From NCBI GenBank assembly GCA_016290175.1, contig JAEETD010000006.1:1-64000 (forward strand): 64,000 nt of DNA. The letters run 5' to 3'. This document shows positions 49,817 to 57,672 of the stretch, one piece after another. This DNA is from Prevotella sp. GTDB lineage: Bacteria; Bacteroidota; Bacteroidia; Bacteroidales; Bacteroidaceae. The notes beneath the pieces are model-generated. The model was not told the DNA's origin. It made no database searches and saw nothing but the letters and a program-made list of their open reading frames with translations. The position numbers were made by a program, and so were the translations under genes. Position 1 is the first letter of the stretch. Each line of letters begins with the position of its first letter.

Positions 49817-51253
49817 TCAATAAGCAAATACGGCAACGACATTGAAATTCGCTGTCTTTTCTAGGCAGTCAAAAATGCAATAAAAAGGTTCGATGATCCA
49901 AGCCTTGCCATCATTGCCAGTAACCTCTGAACTAAACCAGGTATCGTAGATCCAAGCACCAGTAACAATATAACCCGTCAAGATATCATAACTAACAACT
50001 TTTTGGATCGTAAATATATCAGAACCGGAAGAATAATTCAGGCCTTTATTTACGCCGATGGGGGTGGTGGGTGATTTTCCAAAAATACCTGCGTAGAGAT
50101 AGCGCCAGTCAGTGACAGTGGGCATTCGCCAGCCCTGATGCAGTGTTGTGGCGGTGGCGGAAGTGGCGGTATTGTCGTTTGTCACTACGTCGTAAACTGA
50201 TGTCCATGCATTCGTGTTGTTATAGGTTGTGCCGCCGATGGTGATGGGATGGTTCCCAGCATAGGTGCCTATAGCCGTCAAGGCATCGCTCCAGGTTACT
50301 TTATTAGCCGCATCAGACAGCGCGATGGCAAGGAAATGGTTGAAGTATTTGTCAACCGTTCCGACATAGACTATCACGGCCTCTTGTCCACTGGTTCCTT
50401 TCGTTGCGAACTTGCCGTCAGAGAGTATCGCATCACCTACGGTAGCCATCTTCACTGTGCTCTGATAATACTTGCCAGCCACGGTAGCAGTGCTTATGTT
50501 AGCCTTGGCAATATAGGGTTTGCTGTCGATGGTGGCGTTGAACCAGTAGGTTCCATCACCCATTGCGGGCAGAGCTACATACAATACATCAGAGGCAGAG
50601 CCAGGCTTAACGGTGGTAATCACACTGCCAGAGTTGTCGCTGACCTTGAACTCCGTAGCACTCTTAGCTGCAGCGCTGAGATCCTGCAGTGTGAATTTGA
50701 AGATGGCGTTCAGGTTGGTGAGCGTTACGGTTCCCTTCAACGAAGCCGTTGTGCCATCAATCTTCAACTTAGCAGGAGTTGTCGTCTTGCGCAGTTCATA
50801 ATTCTCGGCGATACTGCCAGGACCCGTCAGCAGTCCGTTCTGTAAGTCCAGCAGACCGGTCTTCACGTCTTTGGTCGACTCATCAACTGCCGAATAGGGA
50901 TATACGATGGTTACGTCGGTATCGTCGGCAGGGCTGCCTTCGAGCGTCGTGCTGATGGTGGCGGTACCGCCAGCTTGCGGCGTAACCTCGGCTTCCTTCA
51001 AATAAGTGGTGGATCCGACGGTGTAGATCAGAGCCACTTTCTCGCCAGTAGCCCATGTGGCCTCAATCGTTGTTCCGTTTTCAGTCAGTGCGCGGGTGGA
51101 AGCACTCTCGCCTATGCTGATAGTGGCGGTGAAGGGGATGCCCTCACTCTTGGCGGGCTGCTCAGCAGGGGTCAGAATGTCGTTATCGTCGTTGCTGCAG
51201 GCTACTGTTATCAATGCCAGTGCAGCCATCATGATAATCTTTGTTGCTTTCAT
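49817..51253 (-). CDS. fimbrillin-like surface lipoprotein
   Basis: 478 residues. Lipobox with Cys19 (LALITVAC) and SNDDNDILTPAEQPAKSEGIPFTATISIGESASTRA, a fimbrillin-like/Mfa-type opening (TTIEATWATGEKVALIYTVG). C-terminal half with 'WRMPTVTDWRYLYAG' (FISUMP-like). Similar in plan to the lipoprotein at 46297-47886. Follows the LAGS peptide C gene by 41 nt. Confidence 0.7.
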   Translation of the reverse strand: MKATKIIMMAALALITVACSNDDNDILTPAEQPAKSEGIPFTATISIGESASTRALTENGTTIEATWATGEKVALIYTVGSTTYLKEAEVTPQAGGTATISTTLEGSPADDTDVTIVYPYSAVDESTKDVKTGLLDLQNGLLTGPGSIAENYELRKTTTPAKLKIDGTTASLKGTVTLTNLNAIFKFTLQDLSAAAKSATEFKVSDNSGSVITTVKPGSASDVLYVALPAMGDGTYWFNATIDSKPYIAKANISTATVAGKYYQSTVKMATVGDAILSDGKFATKGTSGQEAVIVYVGTVDKYFNHFLAIALSDAANKVTWSDALTAIGTYAGNHPITIGGTTYNNTNAWTSVYDVVTNDNTATSATATTLHQGWRMPTVTDWRYLYAGIFGKSPTTPIGVNKGLNYSSGSDIFTIQKVVSYDILTGYIVTGAWIYDTWFSSEVTGNDGKAWIIEPFYCIFDCLEKTANFNVVAVFAY

Positions 51254-51294
51254 TGTCTTTACGTTTTTTTTGATTGTTACTACACTGTTGTTGA

Positions 51295-51438
51295 TTAATA
51301 ACTGAACGGATCGCCGCCGTTGCCGTAATCATTGGGATCGCTCAGTCCACTGCCGGCCAGGATCTGCGGCTGCTGTCTCAACTCGAAGACCTGCATCGCA
51401 GGCTTCTCGTACTTTCGTTTCTCTTTGATTGTTGTCAT
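51295..51438 (-). CDS. LAGS-family small peptide C (putative precursor)
   Basis: 47 residues. Leader YEKPAMQVFEL then PQILAGS; tail GLSDPNDYGNGGDPFSY. Same length as peptide A and same motif spacing. First gene of the transcript with the fimbrillin-like lipoprotein, about 385 nt from the divergent HprK-like/S26/PqqD/ABC operon. No signal peptide. Confidence 0.75.
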   Translation of the reverse strand: MTTIKEKRKYEKPAMQVFELRQQPQILAGSGLSDPNDYGNGGDPFSY

Positions 51439-51494
51439 TGTCTATTGTTTGATTATTAATGTTCGCGAACAATTTTAATGGTTTATTTCGGGCG

Positions 51495-51502
51495 CAAAAT
51501 TA
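51495..51502 (-). promoter_or_regulatory. -7 box of peptide C transcript
   Basis: TAATTTTG on the minus strand followed by CGCCC, 57 nt before the ATG. -33 box not clear. Confidence 0.55.
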
Positions 51503-51555
51503 CAAATAATTTTGTTAATTTGTGTCACCCCCCCCTTAAATTGTGTTAATAGACC

Positions 51556-51633
51556 GAATCTGACAGGGGACAGGTACCTGTCAGAACACTTTGACGCGGA
51601 CTTGAATCTGACAGGTACCTGTCCCCTGTCAGT
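51556..51633. repeat. REPIN of GGGGACAGGTACC elements
   Basis: Two inverted copies of CTGACAGGGGACAGGTACC / GGTACCTGTCCCCTGTCAG separated by about 23 nt, upstream of the peptide-processing operon. Same element pair as 54383-54470. Confidence 0.85.
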
Positions 51634-51660
51634 GTCCGCGAGTAGAAAAACCGGGCAAAA

Positions 51661-51692
51661 TTTGGAAGTTTCAAATAAAGTTCCTACCTTTG
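51661..51692 (+). promoter_or_regulatory. promoter of the HprK-like/S26/PqqD/ABC operon
   Basis: TTTG (51661-51664), 20-nt spacer, TACCTTTG (51685-51692). 29 of 32 bases agree with the small-RNA promoter at 43056-43087. Confidence 0.8.
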
Positions 51693-51752
51693 CAGCGACT
51701 CACGTGAGAAAGAACAATATCCCATCGGGTTACAAAGAGAGCAAGCACTTAT

Positions 51753-51827
51753 ATGAATCATCAATACGATGACAAATCCAAACGCATCAGGTACAAGACA
51801 CTATCGTTAAGAAACGTTCCAAGATGA
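51753..51827 (+). CDS. 24-residue leader reading frame
   Basis: ATG at 51753; a basic 24-residue peptide (MNHQYDDKSKRIRYK..., ending NVPR) whose TGA overlaps the ATG of the next gene (ATGA). It lies between the promoter and the kinase-like gene and could couple translation. Whether it is a real product is unknown. Confidence 0.35.
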   Translation: MNHQYDDKSKRIRYKTLSLRNVPR

Positions 51828-52654
51828 AAGAGACGAGATATTACAAGGTGGCAGGACACCGGTTCTGCGTGACGGGCGAGGCGGAAGGCTTTGCCAATTA
51901 TGAACCGTTCCTGTGCGAGGAAGGCGAGACGGTTTTCGCACTGAGCATCGGGGATGGCGAGGCACCGGAATATGTTGAAGAAATAAGACAGGAAGACGAG
52001 GGACAGGAAATCATCTGCGGCAAGACGGCTGCGGACGAAGCGGTGTTCGAATTCCATTGGTGGAACGATACGGCGGGCTGGCTCATCTGCTCTGCCGACT
52101 ACCACAAAGGCCGGCTCATCACGACGGGCAGGCATGTGAAGATGGCCATCGACAACGCCCTGATGGTGCTTTACGCCCTGGCTACGGCCGACCGGCAGAC
52201 GGCGCTCTTCCATGCGGCCGTGGTGAGCTATGAGGGCAAGGGATATATGTTTCTCGGCCCCAGCGGCACAGGCAAAAGCACCCATGCCAGTCTGTGGCTG
52301 CGGTATATAGCGGGGACGGCACTGGTGAACGACGACAATCCGGTGGTGAGAGACGGCGTGGTCTACGGTTCGCCCTGGAGCGGCAAGACGCCCTGCTATC
52401 GCAATGTGCACTATCCCCTGGGAGGCATCGTGGTGCTGAGCCAGGCGCCCTACAACAGGATACAGCGTCTGAGCGGTCTCCATGCGTATGCTGCCCTGGT
52501 GGCAAGCATCAGCGGCAAACGCTGGGATGCCCGCATCGCCGACGGACTGCACCAGACGGAGAACGCGCTGGCCTCTACCGTACCCGTGTGGCATCTGGAG
52601 TGCCTGCCCGACGAAGAAGCAGCGAGAGTGTGCCAATTAACAATTAAGAGGTAA
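51824..52654 (+). CDS. HPr-kinase-like protein
   Basis: 276 residues. C-terminal two-thirds fit the HprK/PEP-carboxykinase-like fold: P-loop GPSGTGKSTH (about 146-155), NDDNPVV, SPWSGKTPCYRN. The N-terminal 120 residues are unlike HprK. In lasso-peptide clusters such proteins can phosphorylate the precursor (paeninodin kinase); others in Bacteroidota lack an assigned target. First gene of a four-gene operon with a protease, a PqqD-like protein and an exporter. Substrate candidates here are the LAGS peptides (inference). Confidence 0.7.
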   Translation: MKETRYYKVAGHRFCVTGEAEGFANYEPFLCEEGETVFALSIGDGEAPEYVEEIRQEDEGQEIICGKTAADEAVFEFHWWNDTAGWLICSADYHKGRLITTGRHVKMAIDNALMVLYALATADRQTALFHAAVVSYEGKGYMFLGPSGTGKSTHASLWLRYIAGTALVNDDNPVVRDGVVYGSPWSGKTPCYRNVHYPLGGIVVLSQAPYNRIQRLSGLHAYAALVASISGKRWDARIADGLHQTENALASTVPVWHLECLPDEEAARVCQLTIKR

Positions 52655-52669
52655 GAATTAAGAGTTATG
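52634..52669 (+). repeat. heptamer repeat between kinase-like and S26 genes
   Basis: Units AATTAAC, AATTAAG, AGGTAAG, AATTAAG, AGTTATG; the last one supplies the ATG of the next gene. Confidence 0.75.
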
Positions 52670-53131
52670 ATTACCGATGAGCGGATAATAGAGGAGGCGG
52701 TCAGGCTGGTGGAGGACGGCGTGTGCGTGACGCTGCCAGTAGATGGCAACAGCATGCTGCCGTTCATCATCGGTGGCAAGGAGAGCGTCATACTGCAGCA
52801 GTCCGGTGAGCCGAAAGTTGGCGACGTGGTGCTGGCGTGGGTCGAGAAGTCCCGTGCAGGTGCGCCAGCGGCTGTGAGCCACCTCTATGTGGTGCATCGC
52901 ATCATCCGGATCGACGGCGACCATGTGACGCTGATGGGCGACGGCAATATCGCCGGCACGGAGCACTGCCTGCGCAGCGCCATCAAGGCCCGTGTGACGC
53001 ATGTGGTGGATGAAAATGAGAGAACGCATGACATTTATAGCTGGTGGCGGAAACTGGCGGCAAGACTATGGTTCTGGCTGCGACCCGTCAGACGGTATTT
53101 ACTGGCAATATACAGAAGAGTAAAAAGGTAA
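52667..53131 (+). CDS. S24/S26-type serine peptidase
   Basis: 154 residues. DGNSMLPFI (Ser29) is the nucleophile motif of signal peptidases. Instead of the bacterial Ser-Lys pair it has HLYVVHRI (His77) and MGDGN, the Ser-His arrangement of archaeal/ER-type S26B peptidases. No N-terminal membrane helix; the last 30 residues are Trp/Arg-rich and amphipathic (WWRKLAARLWFWLRP), perhaps membrane-binding. Likely cleaves leaders of small peptides for the exporter (inference). Confidence 0.7.
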   Translation: MITDERIIEEAVRLVEDGVCVTLPVDGNSMLPFIIGGKESVILQQSGEPKVGDVVLAWVEKSRAGAPAAVSHLYVVHRIIRIDGDHVTLMGDGNIAGTEHCLRSAIKARVTHVVDENERTHDIYSWWRKLAARLWFWLRPVRRYLLAIYRRVKR

Positions 53132-53150
53132 AAAAGTAAAAAGGTAATAT
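53116..53150 (+). repeat. tandem AGTAAAAA/GGTAAAAA repeat
   Basis: 8-nt units AGTAAAAA, GGTAAAAA, AGTAAAAA, GGTAATAT span the end of the S26 gene and the spacer to the PqqD-like gene. Confidence 0.7.
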
Positions 53151-53421
53151 GAGAATCAAGAAAGGATTTGTGCTGCGCGAAGTGTGCGGCGAACGTGTGA
53201 TCATGGGCGAGGGCCTCGGAGCCATCAACTTCAAGAAGATGCTCGCCCTGAACGAGTCGGCCGGATGGCTGTGGAAACAGGCTCAGGAGATGGGCGAATT
53301 CACCGTTGAGTCGCTGGCCGGAAAGCTGTGCGAGGAATACGAGGTGGAGGCCGACGAGGCAAAGGCCGATGTTGCCGACATCATCGCTTCCTGGCGCTCG
53401 GTCAACGTCATCGAAGACTAA
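53149..53421 (+). CDS. PqqD-like peptide-recognition protein
   Basis: 90 residues with the PqqD/RRE pattern: RIKKGFVLREVCGERVIMGEG, NFKKMLALNESAGWLWKQ and the helical C-terminus. Such domains bind precursor leader peptides and present them to modifying enzymes. No radical-SAM enzyme is encoded beside it, so its partners may be the kinase-like protein, the peptidase and the exporter. Confidence 0.8.
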   Translation: MRIKKGFVLREVCGERVIMGEGLGAINFKKMLALNESAGWLWKQAQEMGEFTVESLAGKLCEEYEVEADEAKADVADIIASWRSVNVIED

Positions 53422-53450
53422 TTATTCATTATGCTTATTAATTATGAATT
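53419..53450 (+). repeat. heptamer repeat before the exporter gene
   Basis: Units ATTATTC, ATTATGC, TTATTAA, TTATGAA cover the gap and include the exporter ATG. Confidence 0.65.
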
Positions 53451-55051
53451 ACATCTCGTGGCTTTGGCGGAACATGCGGGGCATCCGATGGAATGCCGTC
53501 GCAAGGATCGTGACCGGTGTGACCCAGGTGGTGCTCGGCCTGCTGATGGTATGGCTCAGCAAACGGTTCATCGATGAGACCATCCGCACGGGCACGGCCG
53601 ACGATGTGCTGAGGATGGTCATCTGGCTGGTGCTGACCGTCGTGGGCGGCGTGCTGATGAGTCAGGCTGGCTTCTGGCTGGCCACCTCGGCGAGTGTCCG
53701 TCAGACCAACGCCCTGCGCCTGCGCATCTTCAGCAGCCTCTTCCGCAGGCAGCTCTACGACGGCGAAACACTGCATTCGGGGGATATCACCTCGCGCCTG
53801 GCAAAGGATATCGAACAGGTGACCAACGTCTGCACCGACACATTGCCTCAGATGGTGATCACGATGATACAGCTCTGCGGCGCATTCCTGCTCATGCGGT
53901 GGTTTAATCCGCAGCTGGCATGGGCATTGCTGCTGCTGACACCGCTGGCCATCGTCTTCGGCAAACTCATTGCACGGCGCCTCAGGAAGATGACGCTCGA
54001 CATACGGCAGGACGAAAGCCGCATACAGATGCAGGTGCAGGAGGGCATGGAGCATAATGCCGTGCTGCGCTCGCTCGGCTCTGAGCAATGGGTGACCGAC
54101 CGACTCGACTCGATGCAGCAACGGCTCCGCGGGAACGTGATGCGGCGCATGCGCTTTACCGTCATCACACGGCTCATCATGGGATGCGCCTTCGGACTCG
54201 GCTATCTGCTGGCCTTCGTGTGGGGCGGCATCGGACTGCGCAACGGCACGATTACCTTCGGTGTGATGACCTCGTTCCTGCAGCTCGTCGGCATGATCCA
54301 GCACCCCATCCTGCAGCTGCTGAACATGGTGCCCAGCGTGATCCACGCCACCGCCAGCATCGACCGCCTCGAGGAACTTGATTCTGACAATTCTGACAGG
54401 GGACAGGTACCTGTCAGAAAACAATCCCGCGCTAACAATTCTGACAGGTACCTGTCCCCTGTCAGATTCTCCGACGTGAGTTTCCGCTACGCCAAGGGCG
54501 ACAGGCAGATACTCTCCCACTTCACACATGAGTTCAAGGCAGGCTCCAAGACCGCCATCATGGGCGAGACGGGCATCGGCAAGACCACGTTGTTCCGGCT
54601 GATACTCGGCTTTACCGAGCCTACCGACGGAGAGATCACTGTAGGCGGTGAAATCTGTTTCGTGCCGCAGGGAAACACCCTGATGAGCGGCACCATCCGC
54701 TACAACCTGCAACTGGCCAAGCCCGACGCCACCGACGACGAACTGCGGCAGGTGCTGCATACCGCCTGCGCTGATTTCGTGCTCGACCTGCCCGAGGGCC
54801 TGAACACCGAACTGGGTGAACGGGGCAGCGGACTCAGCGAGGGTCAGGCACAGCGCATCGCTATCGCCCGCGGACTGCTACACGGCGGCGACATCCTCCT
54901 GCTTGACGAGATCAGCAGTTCGCTCGACGAAGCCACCGAACGCGAACTCTTCGCCCGGTTGTTTGCCGCTTGTCCTCAAAAAACCATTCTTTTCATCACC
55001 CATCGTTCCGCCATGTCCTCCCTCTGCGACGATGTGGTGCGGTTGTCCTAA
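53444..55051 (+). CDS. ABC exporter with in-frame REPIN insertion
   Basis: 535 residues from the ATG at 53444. Six-helix export domain (1-310) and ATPase domain (about 345-535): GETGIGKTTL, LSEGQAQR, ILLLDEISSSLD, FITHRSA. No C39 peptidase, so a separate protease must remove leaders. Residues about 314-343 (DRGQVPVRKQSR..., SDRYLSPVRF) are encoded by a REPIN (54383-54470) between the two domains. Last gene of the operon; likely exports the small peptides (inference). Confidence 0.85.
   Translation: MNYISWLWRNMRGIRWNAVARIVTGVTQVVLGLLMVWLSKRFIDETIRTGTADDVLRMVIWLVLTVVGGVLMSQAGFWLATSASVRQTNALRLRIFSSLFRRQLYDGETLHSGDITSRLAKDIEQVTNVCTDTLPQMVITMIQLCGAFLLMRWFNPQLAWALLLLTPLAIVFGKLIARRLRKMTLDIRQDESRIQMQVQEGMEHNAVLRSLGSEQWVTDRLDSMQQRLRGNVMRRMRFTVITRLIMGCAFGLGYLLAFVWGGIGLRNGTITFGVMTSFLQLVGMIQHPILQLLNMVPSVIHATASIDRLEELDSDNSDRGQVPVRKQSRANNSDRYLSPVRFSDVSFRYAKGDRQILSHFTHEFKAGSKTAIMGETGIGKTTLFRLILGFTEPTDGEITVGGEICFVPQGNTLMSGTIRYNLQLAKPDATDDELRQVLHTACADFVLDLPEGLNTELGERGSGLSEGQAQRIAIARGLLHGGDILLLDEISSSLDEATERELFARLFAACPQKTILFITHRSAMSSLCDDVVRLS
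54383..54470 (+). repeat. REPIN inserted in frame in the ABC exporter
   Basis: Two inverted GGGGACAGGTACC elements about 21 nt apart, open in this frame, between the membrane and ATPase domains. Closest copy at 51556-51633. Confidence 0.9.
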
Positions 55052-55074
55052 TAGTTGGTGACGCTGTGGTATCT

Positions 55075-56175
55075 TCATCGGGTGAGGGCGATGTTGTAGT
55101 TGAGGTAGCGGGGATTGCCGGTGACGTCTTCGAGCACCTTGATGAAAGGCGGGAAGTTGACCGTCTCCTGCTCTCCTACCCCCTTGGTCTCCATCATCAC
55201 CAGATCGTTGATAGGCGACTGGAAGGTGTCGATCTCGAAGAACTGGCCCTTCCAGATGAAGCTCTGGCGCTTCTTCTTGATGGTAGAACGATATGGGTCG
55301 GCCTGCTGGAGCATCTGCTCGTAGAGGTTGTTGTCGATGCGGCGCTCGGTCTCGATGTCCTCGGTCTCGGAGATGCGTTTCCTGGAACGGTGGACATTGA
55401 CCACCTTTCCACCGCTGAACACCCTACGGCGCAGACGAACCTCGCATCCCGGCTCAGCCACCAGATAGGTCTGCGTGATCTCGCTCTCGGAGCACTCGGG
55501 AATCTCACCCACAATCTCCACACGGTAGACACGCTCCTCCTGAACGGGCTGCGGCAGACCGACAACCTTCGAAATCTCCTTCAGCACACGGTTGAGCTTG
55601 TTCTCGAAGTCATCGTGGTTGTTGATGACCCGCAGATGGGGATGGCCCGTCCAGGCCTTGATGACCTTCTTATCGAGTTCACGCGCCAGACGGAGTCCCT
55701 CTTCATTGGCCTGTTCGTAACGGGTGGCGTTGGTGGCGGTGGTGTAATACTGCTCGGCACCGTCAGCAGCACTCACCAGATGGAGTACGGCATCGTAACG
55801 CTCCAGCAGTTCGTTGGGGTTGGTGCCGGCCATCGCGGTGATCTCCTGCCACTCCTCAGGCTTGATATAGGCGGAGATGTCCATTGTGCCGCGGTCGCAG
55901 ACAATGAGCACGGGCTTGGTACAGACCTCTGCCAGGTGGAGAAACGAATCTTCGAGATCCAGCTGTGTCTCGAGAATGGCACGCTCACCCTGATAATAGA
56001 GGTCGCGGTTGGGCGTGAGATAGTTCCACCCCGCCGTACTGTAGATAGTGGGCACTTCAGGCACGTTAAACACCTTGTAGCCGAAGCCGGAGAAATATTC
56101 GGTGATCTTCACCAGGGCCGTAGTCTTACCGGCACAGGGACCACCTGTCAGGACGATTTTCTTGATTTCAGGCAT
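55075..56175 (-). CDS. TTD14-like P-loop/CYTH protein
   Basis: 366 residues. N-terminal AAA_28/NadR-like P-loop domain (KIVLTGGPCAGKTTALVKI; VCDRGTMDISAYI) and a C-terminal CYTH domain (residues 210-355: EVRLRRR...ERRIDNNLYEQML). Same architecture as the eukaryotic TTD14 phosphoinositide/GTP-binding protein and its bacterial homologues. Function in bacteria unknown. Follows nhaD by 7 nt. Confidence 0.75.
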   Translation of the reverse strand: MPEIKKIVLTGGPCAGKTTALVKITEYFSGFGYKVFNVPEVPTIYSTAGWNYLTPNRDLYYQGERAILETQLDLEDSFLHLAEVCTKPVLIVCDRGTMDISAYIKPEEWQEITAMAGTNPNELLERYDAVLHLVSAADGAEQYYTTATNATRYEQANEEGLRLARELDKKVIKAWTGHPHLRVINNHDDFENKLNRVLKEISKVVGLPQPVQEERVYRVEIVGEIPECSESEITQTYLVAEPGCEVRLRRRVFSGGKVVNVHRSRKRISETEDIETERRIDNNLYEQMLQQADPYRSTIKKKRQSFIWKGQFFEIDTFQSPINDLVMMETKGVGEQETVNFPPFIKVLEDVTGNPRYLNYNIALTR

Positions 56176-56182
56176 ATTATCT

Positions 56183-57592
56183 TCAGTTATTGATATAGAT
56201 TTCGAGCCAGAGGACGGCGAATCCCACTATCCATCCTAACAGCACCTTGGGCGAGATGTTCTTCAGATACCAGCCCAGACGGACGTGCTCCATCTTCATC
56301 AGGGCAATGCCGCTGGTGGAACCAACAGACAACAGGCAGCCTCCCACGGCCGTGGAGAAGGCGATGACAAGCCAGTAGGCACCGTTGGCCACAAAGTTGG
56401 CCATGTAGTCGGCATCTGCCCAATGGCCCAGCTGGTGCTGCTCAAGGACCGGATAGAGCGAAATGTCGCTGATGGCGATGGTGAACGTATCCACGAGACT
56501 GGAGAGAAGACCCGACAGCAGACCGACGATCCAGATGTTATGGATATTATAGTCGATCCAGGCCGACACATCGCCGAAGACGCCCGTCTCCATCACCACA
56601 CCCATGCCCAACATGATACCCATCACGAACAGCATCTGCTGGATGGCACCGTACTTCATAGCCTGCGGCGTGCGACGCTCCGACATCCGGTCGGCCTGCA
56701 TCAGCTTGCGGTTGAAGGCCTCGTTGACCACCCATAGCACACTCAGCACACAGAGAGCACCGAGGAACGGTGGCAGTTTGGTGATGTTATGGAAGGTTGG
56801 GATGAACCACAGACCACCGATGCCGACAAAGAGCATCAGGATACGCTGCCAAGGAAGGAGGTTCGTCTCATCGCCACGATAAGGCATCGGCGACCACTGG
56901 GTGTCGAGACTTTCCGGCAGCTGGACATTGATCATGATGGTAGGTATGACCCACGCCAGTACGGCCGGCAAGGCCAGATAGGCGGAGAAATGCGTGGCAG
57001 TCACGGCTCCGTTGCCCCACAGCAACAAGCCCGTAGGATCGCCAATCACAGTGAAGCAGCCACCACAACAGGCAGCTATCACAATGGCGCTGCCAATGAG
57101 CACCCGCTGACGGCGGTTCTGCACGATACCCCGCATGATGACCAGCATCATCGTGGCTGTGGTGAGGTTGTCGAGATTGGCAGAAATAATGAAAGTGGCA
57201 ATGGTGATCGTCCAAAGCAGACGTTTCGGATTGCGGGTCTTAATCCATTTCTGGACGAAGTCGAAACAGCCGTTATTGTCGAGGATCTCGATGATGGACA
57301 TGGTGGCCAGGAGGAACATCACAATGCTGGCAGCCCGACCTACGTAATTGAGGAAGATCTCATTGCAGATATAGAATTTCACAGCACTGCTCGAAGGTTC
57401 CTCACCCGCCAGATAGTCGGCATACTCACGCGGGTGCTGTGACATCACGAAATCGGCTCCCCAACAGATATAGAGCACCCAGCCCACCGTACCGAGAAAC
57501 ATGGCGATGGCAGCCTTGTTGACACCTGTGAGATGACCTGTTGCAATGAGCAGATATCCACAGATTAAAAGTATGACGATGATGAGTGTCAT
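56183..57592 (-). CDS. nhaD: NhaD-type sodium/proton antiporter
   Basis: 469 residues, about 11-12 membrane helices. IATFIISANLDNLTTATMMLVIMRGIV, CCGGCFTVIGDPTGLLLWGNGAVTA and LVDTFTIAISDIS are NhaD/ArsB ion-transporter blocks. Exports Na+ in exchange for protons across the inner membrane. Confidence 0.88.
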   Translation of the reverse strand: MTLIIVILLICGYLLIATGHLTGVNKAAIAMFLGTVGWVLYICWGADFVMSQHPREYADYLAGEEPSSSAVKFYICNEIFLNYVGRAASIVMFLLATMSIIEILDNNGCFDFVQKWIKTRNPKRLLWTITIATFIISANLDNLTTATMMLVIMRGIVQNRRQRVLIGSAIVIAACCGGCFTVIGDPTGLLLWGNGAVTATHFSAYLALPAVLAWVIPTIMINVQLPESLDTQWSPMPYRGDETNLLPWQRILMLFVGIGGLWFIPTFHNITKLPPFLGALCVLSVLWVVNEAFNRKLMQADRMSERRTPQAMKYGAIQQMLFVMGIMLGMGVVMETGVFGDVSAWIDYNIHNIWIVGLLSGLLSSLVDTFTIAISDISLYPVLEQHQLGHWADADYMANFVANGAYWLVIAFSTAVGGCLLSVGSTSGIALMKMEHVRLGWYLKNISPKVLLGWIVGFAVLWLEIYINN

Positions 57593-57616
57593 TGCTTCAC
57601 ATTACACTTTCGGCCA

Positions 57617-57648
57617 CAAAATTACAACAAAAAAAAGAAACCTCCAAA
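57617..57648 (-). promoter_or_regulatory. promoter of nhaD
   Basis: Minus strand TTTG (57645-57648), 20-nt spacer, TAATTTTG (57617-57624), 24 nt before nhaD. Confidence 0.75.
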
Positions 57649-57672
57649 ATTTTGGAGGAAAAAAGAGTGAGA

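Noticed and set aside
51761-52636. Minus-strand reading frame of 291 codons opposite the HprK-like gene
   Set aside because: Antisense to a P-loop protein with clear motifs and promoter; no motif of its own.
53438-54760. Long minus-strand reading frame (about 440 codons) opposite the exporter
   Set aside because: Lies wholly antisense to a clear ABC transporter; His/Glu-rich composition without domains is typical of a shadow frame in G+C-rich coding DNA.
51824-55051. Lasso-peptide or PQQ biosynthesis cluster
   Set aside because: HprK-like and PqqD-like genes suggested it, but no asparagine-synthetase-like cyclase, no transglutaminase-like B2 protease and no radical-SAM PqqE are encoded.
54970-56193. 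Plus-strand reading frame of 407 codons opposite the TTD14-like gene
   Set aside because: Antisense shadow with Leu/Val/Gly-rich sequence and no recognised domain.
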